Below are positions 31,199 to 39,981 of a stretch of 64,000 nucleotides of DNA, one piece after another (positions within the stretch are counted from its first letter, which is position 1; each line of letters begins with the position of its first letter). Position numbers and translations under genes: made by a program. Source of the DNA: Ruminococcus sp. (GTDB taxonomy: Bacteria > Bacillota > Clostridia > Oscillospirales > Acutalibacteraceae); NCBI GenBank assembly GCA_017458845.1, contig JAFSZY010000057.1:53738-117737 (forward strand), given 5' to 3'. Below the pieces are notes generated by a model. That model saw only the letters and a list, made by a program, of their open reading frames with translations. It did no database searches and was not told the origin of the DNA.

Positions 31199-33088
31199 GT
31201 GCCTGTATTAAGTGTTCATAACCTATCCAAGAGCTTTGTGGAACAAAAGCTTTTTAAGGACGTGAGCTTTGACGTTGAAAAGGGCGATAAGGTCGGCTTT
31301 ATCGGCGCGAACGGCGTTGGCAAGACTACGCTTTTCCGTATTCTTAACGGAGAAGTATCTCCCGACGAGGGCAGCATTTTTAAATCGGGCGATGTCACCA
31401 TAGGCTATATGCAGCAGCACGCCTGTACTCACCCCGAGCGTTCTGTGCATGACGAGCTGATTTCCGTCTTTGATTATCTGATTGATATGGAAGCCGAAAT
31501 CACCCGCCTTAACGCTCTTGTAGCCAAGTCCGCCACACCTGAAAATATCGAGAAACAGACCGCTTTGATTGAACGCTTCGAATCACTCGGCGGTCTTACA
31601 TACAAGAGCCGTACACGCTCCGCGCTTATCGGCTTCGGCTTTGAACAAAAGCAGTTTGATATGCCTACGGGCAAGCTTTCGGGCGGCCAGCGCTCAAAGC
31701 TCAGCCTGTTAAAATTGCTTTTGTCACGCTCGGACTTCTTACTGCTTGACGAGCCTACCAACCACCTCGATATAAGCTCCGTAAACTGGCTCGAGAGCTT
31801 CATCAAAGGCTTTAAGGGCTCAATGCTCATCATCAGCCACGACCGTTATTTTCTCGACAAGGTTACCAACAAAACTATTGAACTTGAACACAACTCCATA
31901 ATGATGTATAAGGGCAACTATACCGAGTTCAAGAAAAAGAAACAGGCGTACGAGGATAGCCTGCGAAATAAATACGAGAACGACCTCAAAGAGATTAAAC
32001 GCATTGAGGGTATTGTAGAACAGCAGAAACGCTGGGGCAGAGAACGCAACTTTATCACCGCCGCCAGTAAGCAAAAGCAAGCGGACAGAATCAAAGCCCA
32101 GCTTGTCGCTCCCGAAAAGGAGCTTGAAACCGTCAATATGCGTCTTGAGCCAAAACGCGAAAGCGGAAATGACGTGCTTATGGCGACCGACCTCAGCAAG
32201 AGCTTTGGCGAAAAAACCCTGTTTAAAAACGTGAGCTTTCACCTGCGCAAGGGAGAGAAGGTCTTTGTTCTCGGCGACAACGGCTGCGGAAAGACGACGC
32301 TCTTCAATATCCTTATGGGCAAGCTCAGCTTTGACAGCGGTTTTTATGAGTACGGCGCGCAGGTTGATATCGGTTACTTTGACCAGATGCAGACCAATCT
32401 AGACCTGAACAAGTCCGCGCTCGACGAAATCTGGGACGCGTTTCCCGATATGACCGAAACCCGAGTTCGTACATATCTCGGAAGCTTTCTGTTCAGGGGC
32501 GATGAGGTCTTTAAACCGCTCAACCAGATGAGCGGAGGGGAGAGGGCTCGAGTAAGCCTGTTGAAGTTAATGCTCAACGGCTCCAACCTTTTACTATTGG
32601 ACGAGCCTACAAACCACCTCGACGCTTCATCCCGAGAGCAGCTGGAGCAGACCCTGTCGGACTATGAGGGAACAATGCTCATCATCAGCCACGACCGCTA
32701 TTTTATCAATAAGCTCGCCGACAGAGTTCTGGTGCTCACAAAGAACGGAATGGTTCAGTACCTCGGTAACTACGACTATTACGCCGAAAAAATATCAATG
32801 GTAGAAAAAGCCCTCGACGAGCAAAAACATAGGACAGAGAAAAAGCCCAACACTTATGAGCTAGAAAAGCAGCGGCGCGCCAAAGAACGCAAACGTCTAA
32901 ACGACATAAAAAAGGCAGAGGAGCTCATAAACAGCCTCGATGAGCAGATAGAAGAACTCAACAAGCTCCTGTCAAACGACGAAGTTATATCCGACTACGA
33001 AAAGTTGCTCGAACTCACCGCCGACCTCGAATCAAAAGAATCCGAACTTGAAAAGGCATATGAAGAGCTGGACGAGCTTAATTGGTAG
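31199..33088 (+). CDS. ABC-F family ATP-binding protein
   Basis: This 629-aa cytoplasmic protein has two fused ABC domains and no membrane part: an ABC-F translation factor or resistance protein. Walker A sites are GANGVGKTT (near residue 38) and GDNGCGKTT; signature and Walker B motifs are LSGGQRSKLSL with LLLDEPTNHLD and MSGGERARVSL with LLLDEPTNHLD. A charged linker between the domains (the P-site tRNA-interaction region) is present, and the C-terminus is a Glu/Lys-rich coiled coil (residues ~540-625). The YdiF-like subgroup is likely; antibiotic protection cannot be claimed from the sequence. The start is GTG 31199, with GGGAGG 8 bases upstream. Confidence 0.92.
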   Translation: MPVLSVHNLSKSFVEQKLFKDVSFDVEKGDKVGFIGANGVGKTTLFRILNGEVSPDEGSIFKSGDVTIGYMQQHACTHPERSVHDELISVFDYLIDMEAEITRLNALVAKSATPENIEKQTALIERFESLGGLTYKSRTRSALIGFGFEQKQFDMPTGKLSGGQRSKLSLLKLLLSRSDFLLLDEPTNHLDISSVNWLESFIKGFKGSMLIISHDRYFLDKVTNKTIELEHNSIMMYKGNYTEFKKKKQAYEDSLRNKYENDLKEIKRIEGIVEQQKRWGRERNFITAASKQKQADRIKAQLVAPEKELETVNMRLEPKRESGNDVLMATDLSKSFGEKTLFKNVSFHLRKGEKVFVLGDNGCGKTTLFNILMGKLSFDSGFYEYGAQVDIGYFDQMQTNLDLNKSALDEIWDAFPDMTETRVRTYLGSFLFRGDEVFKPLNQMSGGERARVSLLKLMLNGSNLLLLDEPTNHLDASSREQLEQTLSDYEGTMLIISHDRYFINKLADRVLVLTKNGMVQYLGNYDYYAEKISMVEKALDEQKHRTEKKPNTYELEKQRRAKERKRLNDIKKAEELINSLDEQIEELNKLLSNDEVISDYEKLLELTADLESKESELEKAYEELDELNW

Positions 33089-33125
33089 ACAATTCCATTT
33101 AGTTGTGATATTATATTATCAAATT

Positions 33126-33202
33126 CTGCCCGTAGCACAGTTGGATAATGCAACAGACTCCGACTCTGTAGATCGCTGGTTCGAATCCAGTCGGGCAGAC
33201 CA
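33126..33202 (+). tRNA. tRNA-Arg (CCG)
   Basis: A 77-nt tRNA with the encoded CCA end. The acceptor stem is CTGCCCG/CGGGCAG, the anticodon stem ACAGA/TCTGT with loop CTCCGAC (anticodon CCG, reading CGG), the variable loop is AGATC, and the T-arm is GCTGG-TTCGAAT-CCAGT. The D-stem is weak (GCAC/ATGC). A terminator follows at once. Confidence 0.95.
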
Positions 33203-33206
33203 ACAA

Positions 33207-33238
33207 AAGCACTCCTTTTAACGGAGTGCTTTTTCTTG
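33207..33238 (+). terminator. Terminator of tRNA-Arg
   Basis: AAGCACTCC pairs with GGAGTGCTT (loop TTTTAAC), then TTTTCTT. Confidence 0.88.
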
Positions 33239-33264
33239 CAAAATATTATTCACTATGTTAGAAT
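33236..33264 (+). promoter_or_regulatory. Promoter of the TetR gene
   Basis: TTGCAA (33236-33241), 17 bp, TAGAAT (33259-33264), 27 bases before the start codon. Confidence 0.65.
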
Positions 33265-33291
33265 AGCTGTAATACTTAAGGAAGTGGTTAA

Positions 33292-33849
33292 ATGGCGAAT
33301 TTTACACAAGAAGCGATAAAAAATACTTTTATGGAGCTGCTTAACAGAAAGCCTGTCAACAAAATCACAATCAAGGAAATCTCCGCCGAGTGCGGTATCA
33401 ACCGCAACTCGTTTTACTATCATTTCAACGATTTGCCCGACCTTATCGAGAGAATTCTCACGGAAGAGGCTGAGAGATTTATCAGCATAAACAAGGACAA
33501 CGATTCCATTTATCTTGCTTTGCTTGACGCGGTAGACTTCGCCATAGAAAATAAGACCGCGGTTTATCATATCTACAACTCGGCAAACCGTGAGGTGTTC
33601 GAGCGCTACCTCGACAAAATCACTGAAAAAACAGTGTCCGATATTATCGACTACGCGACTGAGGACAAGGATGTTTCCGAGTCTGACAAGGACGCTCTGG
33701 TGCTTTATTACAGATGTATGCTGGTAGGCTTTGTCATCAACTGGCTCGGTACAGGAATGAAGTACGACCTGCGCAAAAAACTCGAGCGTATATGCGAGCT
33801 TTTCGACGGTTCTATGGAAACCGCGATAGCCAGATGTGAGGACAATTAA
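33292..33849 (+). CDS. TetR family transcriptional regulator
   Basis: This 185-aa repressor has the N-terminal helix-turn-helix ITIKEISAECGINRNSFYYHFNDLPDLIERI at residues ~24-54, where FYYHF is the TetR recognition-helix end. The C-terminal domain is all-helical and unlike the classical ligand domains, closer to the DhaS/TetR_C_7 type, with no obvious ligand. It stands before an MMPL-type transporter and a heptad-repeat protein and probably controls them. A terminator between it and the transporter gene suggests separate transcripts. Confidence 0.9.
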   Translation: MANFTQEAIKNTFMELLNRKPVNKITIKEISAECGINRNSFYYHFNDLPDLIERILTEEAERFISINKDNDSIYLALLDAVDFAIENKTAVYHIYNSANREVFERYLDKITEKTVSDIIDYATEDKDVSESDKDALVLYYRCMLVGFVINWLGTGMKYDLRKKLERICELFDGSMETAIARCEDN

Positions 33850-33868
33850 CAGATAGACAAACTTTTTG

Positions 33869-33891
33869 CTGTGCCTAAATTTTAGGCACAG
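33869..33891 (+). terminator. Terminator of the TetR gene
   Basis: CTGTGCCTAAA pairs with TTTAGGCACAG, followed by TTTTCTTGTT. Confidence 0.85.
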
Positions 33892-33964
33892 TTTTCTTGT
33901 TGTCTGTTTAACGTGAATATACTTCATTATATAATTTTTTATAGTATTAATCGCAAAAAAGGGG

Positions 33965-36058
33965 ATGGCAAAGGTGAGATTCGCCAAGGCGATTGTTAAA
34001 AGCCGCGTTGTGATTTTAATCATAGCGCTTATCCTTATTGTGCCGTCGGTTTTGGGTATGGTGTTTACAAGAGTAAACTACGACTTGCTCAACTATCTGC
34101 CCGATAATCTTGATACTGTCAAAGGTCAGCATATGCTTATGGACGACTTTGGCAAAGGCGCTTTTTCATTCTTGATTATAGAGGATATGGACAACAAGGA
34201 CGTTGTCAAAATCGAGAAAAAAATAAAAAAGGTTGACCACGTTGATACTGTCCTTTGGTACGCCGATATCGCTGACCTTTCCATTCCTATGGAGATGCTG
34301 CCCGATAAGGTCTACAAAGCTTTTAATACCGATAACGCCACAATGATGGCTATTTTTTTTGATTCGGGAACATCATCGGATGAAACGATAGACGCTATAA
34401 CCGAAATCCGCAATATCACCAACGAGCAGTGCTTCCTCTCGGGAATGTCCGCTATGGTTACAGATATGCGTGACCTCGCCGAGAACGAGGAAGCTGTCTA
34501 TGTCGCGATTGCCGTAATTTTGGCGGTAGTGGTTATGATGCTCTTCCTCGACAACTTCATTATCCCGTTTGTTTTCCTTGCGAGTATCGGTATCTCGATA
34601 CTTTTCAATATGGGCAGCAACTATTTCTTAGGTGAGATTTCCTACATAACCAAGGCTCTTGCTTCGGTTCTTCAGTTAGCTGTTACTATGGACTATTCCA
34701 TCTTCCTGTGGCACAGCTATGAGGAGCAAAAGGAAATTTGTTCCGACCACAAAGAGGCTATGGCGGTTGCTATTAAGGAAACCTTCCGCTCAGTGCTCGG
34801 AAGCTCAATCACAACAATAGCGGGCTTTATAGCGCTTTGCTTTATGAGCTTCTCGCTCGGACGCGACTTGGGTATAGTAATGGCGAAGGGCGTAGTGCTC
34901 GGCGTAATCAGCTGTGTAACGGTTCTCCCGGCTATGATACTTGTGCTCGACAAGCCTCTCACTAAAACAATGCACCGTTCACTGATACCGAGGACGAGAA
35001 AACTCGCCAAAGGTATCGTAAAAATATTCCCTGTATTTTTGATTCTGTTTGTCATTATAATAGCGCCCGCGCTTTACGGCTACGCGCAGACTAACAATGA
35101 GGTTTATTATAACTTCTCGCAAAGCCTCCCAAAGGATATGGAGAACGTAATAGCCAACACAAAGCTGGAGGAAGAGTTCGGCGTAGGCACAACTCATATG
35201 GCGCTCATAAATTCAAATCTCGACAGCAAGGACGCTCACAAAATGTCGCTCGAACTCGAGAAGGTAAAGGGCGTTAAATATGTTCTGGGACTTGAGAGCC
35301 TTGTCGGTTCCAGAATTCCCGAGGAAATGCTCCCCGAGAGCGTGACCGAAGTGCTCAAGAGCGACAAGTATGAGCTTATGCTCATCAACTCCGAGTATCG
35401 TCCCGCTACTGATAATGTAGCAAAACAGATTTCTTCACTCAACAAGATTATCAAGAAATACGACAAGAGCGGAATGCTGATAGGCGAGTCAAGCTGTGTC
35501 AACGATATGATTGATATAACGGGCGTCGATTTCAGAGTAGTCAATTTGATTTCGATTATCGCGATATTTATCATAATTGCCATCGTTGAAAAGAGTATCA
35601 GCCTGCCTATAATACTCGTCGCGGTTATTGAGTTCGCGATTTTCGTAAATCTCGGCGTACCGCATTATCTCGGCGACTCGCTTCCGTTTATCGCTCCGAT
35701 ATGCATCAGTACAATACAGCTCGGCGCGACTGTCGACTACGCTATATTGATGACGACAAGATACAAAAAAGAGCGTTCGCTAGGTAATGATAAACGAGAG
35801 TCGATTGTTACGGCTCTGCAAACCTCAATACCGTCGATAGTCGTAAGCGCCTTGGGATTGTTCGCCGCCACGGTAGGCGTCGCGATTTATTCCGATGTCG
35901 ATATGATTGGCTCGTTGTGCGCGCTTATGGCGAGAGGCGCGATTATCAGTATGGTATGTGTAATTTTGATACTGCCCGCGATGTTTATGCTGTTTGATAA
36001 AGTAATAAGCAAAACCACAATTGGTATGCTTCCTAAAAGGGGAGGTAAAGTAAAATGA
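33965..36058 (+). CDS. MMPL/RND family transporter
   Basis: This 697-aa membrane protein belongs to the RND superfamily, MMPL-type (the lipid or hydrophobe exporters). It shows the RND layout twice: one helix, an extracytoplasmic domain (residues ~30-165 and ~375-515), then five helices. Typical stretches are TVTMDYSIFLWHSYEEQ (residue ~245), SSITTIAGFIALCFM, and the repeat half with QLGATVDYAILMTTRYKKER. The start ATG 33965 has AAGGGG right upstream; a GTG at 33974 is an alternative with better spacing. It overlaps the next gene by 4 bp. The substrate is unknown. Confidence 0.9.
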   Translation: MAKVRFAKAIVKSRVVILIIALILIVPSVLGMVFTRVNYDLLNYLPDNLDTVKGQHMLMDDFGKGAFSFLIIEDMDNKDVVKIEKKIKKVDHVDTVLWYADIADLSIPMEMLPDKVYKAFNTDNATMMAIFFDSGTSSDETIDAITEIRNITNEQCFLSGMSAMVTDMRDLAENEEAVYVAIAVILAVVVMMLFLDNFIIPFVFLASIGISILFNMGSNYFLGEISYITKALASVLQLAVTMDYSIFLWHSYEEQKEICSDHKEAMAVAIKETFRSVLGSSITTIAGFIALCFMSFSLGRDLGIVMAKGVVLGVISCVTVLPAMILVLDKPLTKTMHRSLIPRTRKLAKGIVKIFPVFLILFVIIIAPALYGYAQTNNEVYYNFSQSLPKDMENVIANTKLEEEFGVGTTHMALINSNLDSKDAHKMSLELEKVKGVKYVLGLESLVGSRIPEEMLPESVTEVLKSDKYELMLINSEYRPATDNVAKQISSLNKIIKKYDKSGMLIGESSCVNDMIDITGVDFRVVNLISIIAIFIIIAIVEKSISLPIILVAVIEFAIFVNLGVPHYLGDSLPFIAPICISTIQLGATVDYAILMTTRYKKERSLGNDKRESIVTALQTSIPSIVVSALGLFAATVGVAIYSDVDMIGSLCALMARGAIISMVCVILILPAMFMLFDKVISKTTIGMLPKRGGKVK

Positions 36059-38253
36059 TTGAATTTAAAAAACATACTCCGAAAATTTTATCCGCGTTTT
36101 TGTCTCTTGTGCTCATATTCAGCCTTGTTGCGACAACAGCCTACACGGCGGGAGCCGAGAGCAATGCCGTGAACTCGAAACAGAGTTCTTCATCCGGCAA
36201 AGACAGCGGCAAGCTCTTCAAAGAGGAGAGCGTATACATAATAGCTGACGCCGAGGGTAATCCCGACAAAGTAATTGTCAGCGATTGGATTAAGAACCCT
36301 GACAAGCTCGATACAATCAACGACAAGAGTACTCTCAGCGATATAAAGAACGTCAAGGGCGACGAGACCTATAAGCTCAACTCCGACAATATGTGCGTAT
36401 GGAACGCCAAAGGCAACGATATCTACTATCAAGGCACTTCCGACGCGGATTTGCCCGTTGATTTAAGGGTAAGCTATATTCTCGACGGCAGGGCTGTATC
36501 TCCCGACGAAATCGCGGGCAAGAGCGGCAAGGTTACTATCCGTTTCGACTATAAAAACAAGCAGTACGAAACCGTAAAAATCAACGGCAAGAAAGAGAGA
36601 ATTTACGTTCCTTTCGTTATGCTGACGGGTATGATGCTTGACAACGAAAAATTCAGCAATGTTACCGTAAGCAACGGCAAGGTTATTAACGACGGTAACC
36701 ATACTATCGTAGCTGGCTTCGCTATGCCGGGTATGGAAGATAACCTCAAACTCGATACAGATAAATTCAGCATTCCCGACAGCGTCGAAATTACAGCTGA
36801 TGTAAAAGACTTTGAGCTTTCCACAACGCTCACTGTCGCCGCTAGCGATATGTTCGGCGATATCGATTTCTCCGACGCTGACAAGACAATCAAGGACTTA
36901 AATAAAAAGCTCGATACTTTAACCGACGCTACAAACCGTCTTATTGACGGTTCTTCAAAGCTATATAACGGAATTTCAACAATGCTCAAAAAATCCGACG
37001 CTCTTGTTTCGGGTGTTCAGGCTTTAGCCGACGGAGCTAAGAAGCTTTCAAACGGCGTATCCGAGCTTGACAAGGGAGCGGGCAAGCTCAACAACGGTGT
37101 TAAAACACTGGACAAAGGCGCTTCCTCGCTCAAATCGGGAGCCGCCAAAATGCAGAACGGTCTTTCCGATTTAGCCTATGGACTTGGACAGCTTTCTACA
37201 AACAGTTACGCTCTTACAAGCGGAGCCAAGCAGGTGTTTGATACACTTCTCAAAACCGCGGATGACCAAATCGCGGCAGCGGGACTTAAAGCCGATAAGC
37301 TCACAATATCTAATTATTCAAAAGTCCTTTCCGGTATTATTGACTCGCTCAGCGAGGATAAGGTCAGGGAACAGGCTGAGCAGATGGCGTTGCAGAGTGT
37401 TACTCAGACTGTCCGTTCACAGGAAGAACTCATCAAAGCAGGGGTTACAGCAGCTGTAAGAGAACAGGTTACAAACGGTGTGCTCGCCAAGGCTGGCCTT
37501 AATATGACAGCGGAGCAGTATGCCGCGGCAGTTGAAGCGGGCAAGGTTGACGCTGAAACTCAGGCTCAGATAAACGCCGCTGTTGAACAGCAGATGAATT
37601 CAAGCGAGATTGCCGCTACCATAGATAGCAAGACAGAGGAAGAAATCCAAAAGCTTATCGATGAAAATATGAAGAGCGACGCTGTCAAAGCTCAGATTGA
37701 GCAGGCAGTTGAAAACGCTAAAGCTGGCGCTCTTTCAATCAAGAATCTCAAAACTCAGTTCGATTCTTTCAATGAGTTTTATCAGGGTATCAACACATAC
37801 ACCTCAGGTGTTGACCAGGCAAGCACGGGAGCAAATCAGCTTTCAACGGGTTCTCAGAAGCTTTCTAACGGTACTAAGTCACTCAAGAAAGGTACCAAGA
37901 AATTAAAGAAAGGCACAGCTGACTTAAAGGCTGGTACTTCTAAATTAGCGTCAGGAAGCCTTGCCCTATATAACGGCGTTGAAACTCTCAACAACGGCAC
38001 AGGCGCTCTTGTGAACGGCGTACAGCTCCTTAACAATGGCGCGTTGAGTCTTAACAATGGTTTGAAGAAGTATAAAGAAGAGGGCATAGACGTTCTCGTA
38101 GACGCTGTTGAAGGCAAGGCGGAAGTGCTTGTAGACCGTCTTAAAGCTATCTCCAAGGTCAGCAAGGACTATAAGTCATTCAGCGGTATAAGCAAAGATA
38201 TGGACGGAAAAGTAAACTTTATTTACAAAACCGATTCCGTTGAAAATAAATAA
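36055..38253 (+). CDS. Secreted heptad-repeat protein (YhgE/Pip-like, LxxGxxxLxxG repeats)
   Basis: This 732-aa exported protein has a signal peptide (residues ~10-32, LSAFLSLVLIFSLVATTAYTAGA). Two tracts of the heptad XXXLXXG lie at residues ~275-375 and ~595-685, with repeated LxxGxxxLxxGxxxL units such as KLSNGVSELDKGAGKLNNGV and QLSTGSQKLSNGTKSLKKG. Between them is an Ala/Gln/Glu-rich coiled-coil part. There is no clear C-terminal membrane anchor, so it differs from full YhgE/Pip proteins. It overlaps the MMPL gene by ATGA and is its likely partner at the cell surface. Confidence 0.84.
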   Translation: MIEFKKHTPKILSAFLSLVLIFSLVATTAYTAGAESNAVNSKQSSSSGKDSGKLFKEESVYIIADAEGNPDKVIVSDWIKNPDKLDTINDKSTLSDIKNVKGDETYKLNSDNMCVWNAKGNDIYYQGTSDADLPVDLRVSYILDGRAVSPDEIAGKSGKVTIRFDYKNKQYETVKINGKKERIYVPFVMLTGMMLDNEKFSNVTVSNGKVINDGNHTIVAGFAMPGMEDNLKLDTDKFSIPDSVEITADVKDFELSTTLTVAASDMFGDIDFSDADKTIKDLNKKLDTLTDATNRLIDGSSKLYNGISTMLKKSDALVSGVQALADGAKKLSNGVSELDKGAGKLNNGVKTLDKGASSLKSGAAKMQNGLSDLAYGLGQLSTNSYALTSGAKQVFDTLLKTADDQIAAAGLKADKLTISNYSKVLSGIIDSLSEDKVREQAEQMALQSVTQTVRSQEELIKAGVTAAVREQVTNGVLAKAGLNMTAEQYAAAVEAGKVDAETQAQINAAVEQQMNSSEIAATIDSKTEEEIQKLIDENMKSDAVKAQIEQAVENAKAGALSIKNLKTQFDSFNEFYQGINTYTSGVDQASTGANQLSTGSQKLSNGTKSLKKGTKKLKKGTADLKAGTSKLASGSLALYNGVETLNNGTGALVNGVQLLNNGALSLNNGLKKYKEEGIDVLVDAVEGKAEVLVDRLKAISKVSKDYKSFSGISKDMDGKVNFIYKTDSVENK

Positions 38254-38287
38254 CAAGAGGATATTTTAGTTTTCCTTTCCTTAAAAA

Positions 38288-38315
38288 GTCGTCCGTAATT
38301 TTGCGGGCGGCTTTT
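38288..38315 (+). terminator. Terminator after the heptad-repeat gene
   Basis: GTCGTCCGT...GCGGGCGGC pairs with wobble bases and is followed by TTTTCC. Confidence 0.6.
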
Positions 38316-38328
38316 CCTAATTTTTGCT

Positions 38329-38394
38329 TTTCCCCCGGGGGAAGGTGTCAGTGGCGTTCTCACAGAGAATGGCACTGACGGATGAGGGTGGGCG
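38329..38394. repeat. R2 palindromic repeat, copy 5 (short)
   Basis: TTTCCCCCGGGGGAAGG, then the hairpin GTCAGTGGCGTTCTC/GAGAATGGCACTGAC, then GGATGAGGGTGGGCG. It is shorter than the others and lacks the mirrored half. Confidence 0.65.
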
Positions 38395-38537
38395 TATGTA
38401 AGTGTTATAGTAATATTGATACTTTAGTGAACCGATTATTGTACCAATCCGATTTTTTTCAGACCTTATTCTTAGAAAAAGAATATTTCTATTTCTTTTC
38501 CTCATACTAATATTACAATCATAAAGGAGGAAAAACT

Positions 38538-38711
38538 ATGACAACCAAAGAACTTTTATATGTCGAAGACGCTCTCGGTCACGAGCAGTATTTTCAGACG
38601 CAGTGCGAGCAGACCGCTCAGCAGATTCAGGACGGCGAGTTAAAAAATCTCGCACAGCAAATGCAGCAGAAACACCAGCAGATTTTCAACAATTTTTACA
38701 GCTTATTATGA
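38538..38711 (+). CDS. Small spore-coat-type protein (57 aa)
   Basis: This 57-aa protein has the sequence start MTTKELLYVEDALGHEQYFQ and then a Gln-rich helix (CEQTAQQIQDGELKNLAQQM). It opens with the KELLxxEDALxHE motif I associate with the short spore-coat proteins of Clostridia that pair with Coat F proteins. GGAGG lies 7 bases before the ATG. The next gene, also Coat F-like, starts 11 bp downstream. The two very likely form one operon expressed in the mother cell during sporulation; a sporulation sigma box is not assigned with confidence. Confidence 0.72.
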   Translation: MTTKELLYVEDALGHEQYFQTQCEQTAQQIQDGELKNLAQQMQQKHQQIFNNFYSLL

Positions 38712-38722
38712 GGTGAATAACT

Positions 38723-38971
38723 ATGGATGACAGAAACTTAATGGAAAATATGCTCCTGCTCGAAAAGGGCGCGTGCGACTTATTTATGCACGGCGCAATC
38801 GAAAGCTCAACGCAAAATGTACACCAGACCTTTAACAACTCCCTGAATGACTCATTAAAACTGCAGGATGATATCTATCTCAAAATGCAGGCAAAGGGAT
38901 GGTATCCGACAGAACAAGTAGACCAGAGCAAGCTAAACACAGTTAAAAATAAATTTGCTTCGCAGGGCTAA
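38723..38971 (+). CDS. Spore coat protein, Coat F domain
   Basis: This 82-aa protein is a small Coat F member: LMENMLLLEKGACDLFMHGAIESSTQNVHQTFNNSLNDSLKLQDDIYLKMQAKGWYPTEQ is the typical fold, an alpha-helical bundle ending in GWY. The GGWYP ending (here KGWYPTEQVDQSKL) is characteristic of these clostridial coat proteins. TGAGGTG lies 7 bases before the ATG. It follows the 57-aa coat gene by 11 bp. With gerW and cotH it shows a sporulating host. Confidence 0.88.
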   Translation: MDDRNLMENMLLLEKGACDLFMHGAIESSTQNVHQTFNNSLNDSLKLQDDIYLKMQAKGWYPTEQVDQSKLNTVKNKFASQG

Positions 38972-38977
38972 AAACAA

Positions 38978-38998
38978 CAGCACCCTTTACGGGTGCTG
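38978..38998 (+). terminator. Terminator-like hairpin after the coat genes
   Basis: CAGCACCC pairs with GGGTGCTG (loop TTTAC). The T-tail is weak. Confidence 0.65.
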
Positions 38999-39038
38999 TC
39001 TCAGTTTGTAGTAAAATATTATTTTTATAGCGATACAC

Positions 39039-39163
39039 GCCCTCCCTTGGGGGAGAATCAGCAAGGCTTCCCCCTTAGGGGGCAGGCGAAGCCTGTCGAT
39101 AGGGAGATAAACTTAAATCCCCTTTTTATTCGCCTGCGCCTGACATTTTACCCTAAGGGGACA
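39039..39163. repeat. R2 palindromic repeat, copy 6 (degenerate)
   Basis: GCCCTCCCTTGGGGGAG, CTTCCCCCTTAGGGGGCAG, GCGAAGCCTGTCGATAGGGAG and, at the right end, GCGCCTGACATTTTACCC with TAAGGGG. The structure is damaged relative to copies 2-4. Confidence 0.6.
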
Positions 39164-39209
39164 ACGGGTGAGGTGTTCGAGATGGACGCCCCTACGAAAA
39201 CCGTCAAAA

Positions 39210-39594
39210 AACGCCCTTTCAGGGTGCTTTTTATGGTCTGACAAAAATAAGTTTTGTATATTCATCTCGCTTGTGACCACCTCTATAATGGAAATGTTCG
39301 GTTAACGCTACGGCGGGAAAACGGTCACGCAGGACCGTTTTCTTAATCCGCCTTTCGACTCTCCCCATACCAAAACGAAAAAACAGCCCTAATGGGCTGT
39401 TTTTGTTTTGGTGGAGATGGGGTGTGTTCATCTGTTATAAACGTCCTTCTCGTTTGTGGGGTTCACGTTAGTGGGAAATGTTTCATCGGCGCTCCTCGTT
39501 AAAATCGTTTCCCCGAAACGATTTCTTAACGCTCGGCTCCAACTCCTATTTATATTCCAAAAAACAAACAGCACCCTTAATGGGTGCTGCTTGT
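39210..39594 (-). repeat. Two tandem ~170-190 bp repeats next to tmRNA (family R6, units A and B)
   Basis: Unit A (about 39210-39380) and unit B (about 39380-39568) each consist of a GC-hairpin terminator, a short spacer, and GGAAATGTT...CGCT...AAAA-hairpin-TTTTCTTAA.CGC. The spacer of B has TTTGGTGGAGATGGGG, identical to the 3' end of the tmRNA gene plus its terminator junction (39595-39611). A third unit begins at 63838 and runs off the window end. No protein is assigned. Confidence 0.7.
39569..39594 (-). terminator. Terminator of tmRNA
   Basis: On the minus strand a stem CAGCACCC/GGGTGCTG (loop ATTAA) directly follows the CCA end. Confidence 0.8.
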
Positions 39595-39597
39595 TTT

Positions 39598-39941
39598 TGG
39601 TGGAGATGGGGGGAGTCGGACCCCCGTCCGAAAATCCTTTGCCAAGGCTTTCTACGAGTGTAGTTATTGAATTATAATTCCCCTTGTAAAACGCCCAATA
39701 ACAGGCTTTTTACTCAGGTAGCCTCTACGTTATGACCAAAGCTGAGACAAGCTCGGGTTCACATTTACCGCTGGTCGATGTCCTTGACAGAGCCGCGGTA
39801 CTCTCCGTCAGGACAAGCTGCTTACGCAGCTAATGCAACTTTATTGTTGTCAGTTATTTTAAAGATGCGGCTTTTATAGCGGTTCCGCGCCGCTACTCGC
39901 TTACCAAGGTTCAAAATCCCCGTCGAAACCATTACATCCCC
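39598..39941 (-). ncRNA. ssrA: Transfer-messenger RNA (tmRNA)
   Basis: tmRNA rescues stalled ribosomes and tags their products. The mature 5' end GGGGATGTAATGGTTTCGAC and the 3' end CCCCATCTCCACCA pair as GGGGATG/CATCTCC. The T-arm GGGGGTCCGACTCCCCCC is visible. The tag frame follows ATAACT, as in Bacillus: GAC is the resume codon and the tag is (A)DNNKVALAA, encoded at 39851-39822 with stop TAA. The length of 344 nt is normal for a one-piece tmRNA. smpB is encoded on the same strand just upstream. Confidence 0.97.
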
Positions 39942-39950
39942 AAATATAAA

Positions 39951-39981
39951 TGCGCAATTCGCAATGCGTAATGCGCAATTA
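39951..39981. repeat. GCGCAATTCGCAATGCGTAATGC repeat
   Basis: TGCGCAATTCGCAATGCG and TAATGCGCAATTAA form an imperfect palindrome between smpB and tmRNA. A similar run (GCGAATTGCGAATTGC) occurs at 44667-44690 before ilvC. Confidence 0.6.

Noticed and set aside
33253..34023. 256-codon minus-strand frame across the TetR gene
   Set aside because: It spans two real genes and a terminator on the other strand; no ribosome binding site was found.
38495..38537. Sporulation sigma (E/K) promoter before the coat genes
   Set aside because: CATACTAAT is near the CATA-type -10, but the -35 could not be placed, so no promoter is claimed.
39598..39615. Ordinary tRNA gene ending in TGGTGGAGATGGGG
   Set aside because: The sequence is the 3' half of tmRNA; the 5' half with GGTTTCGACGGGG and the tag reading frame are 340 nt away on the same strand.
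39231..39677. Open frames in the tmRNA-adjacent repeats (for example MNTPHLHQ... and ...EMGGVGPPSEN...)
   Set aside because: They read through repeat hairpins and into tmRNA itself. Such frames are known as false predictions around tmRNA/tRNA ends.
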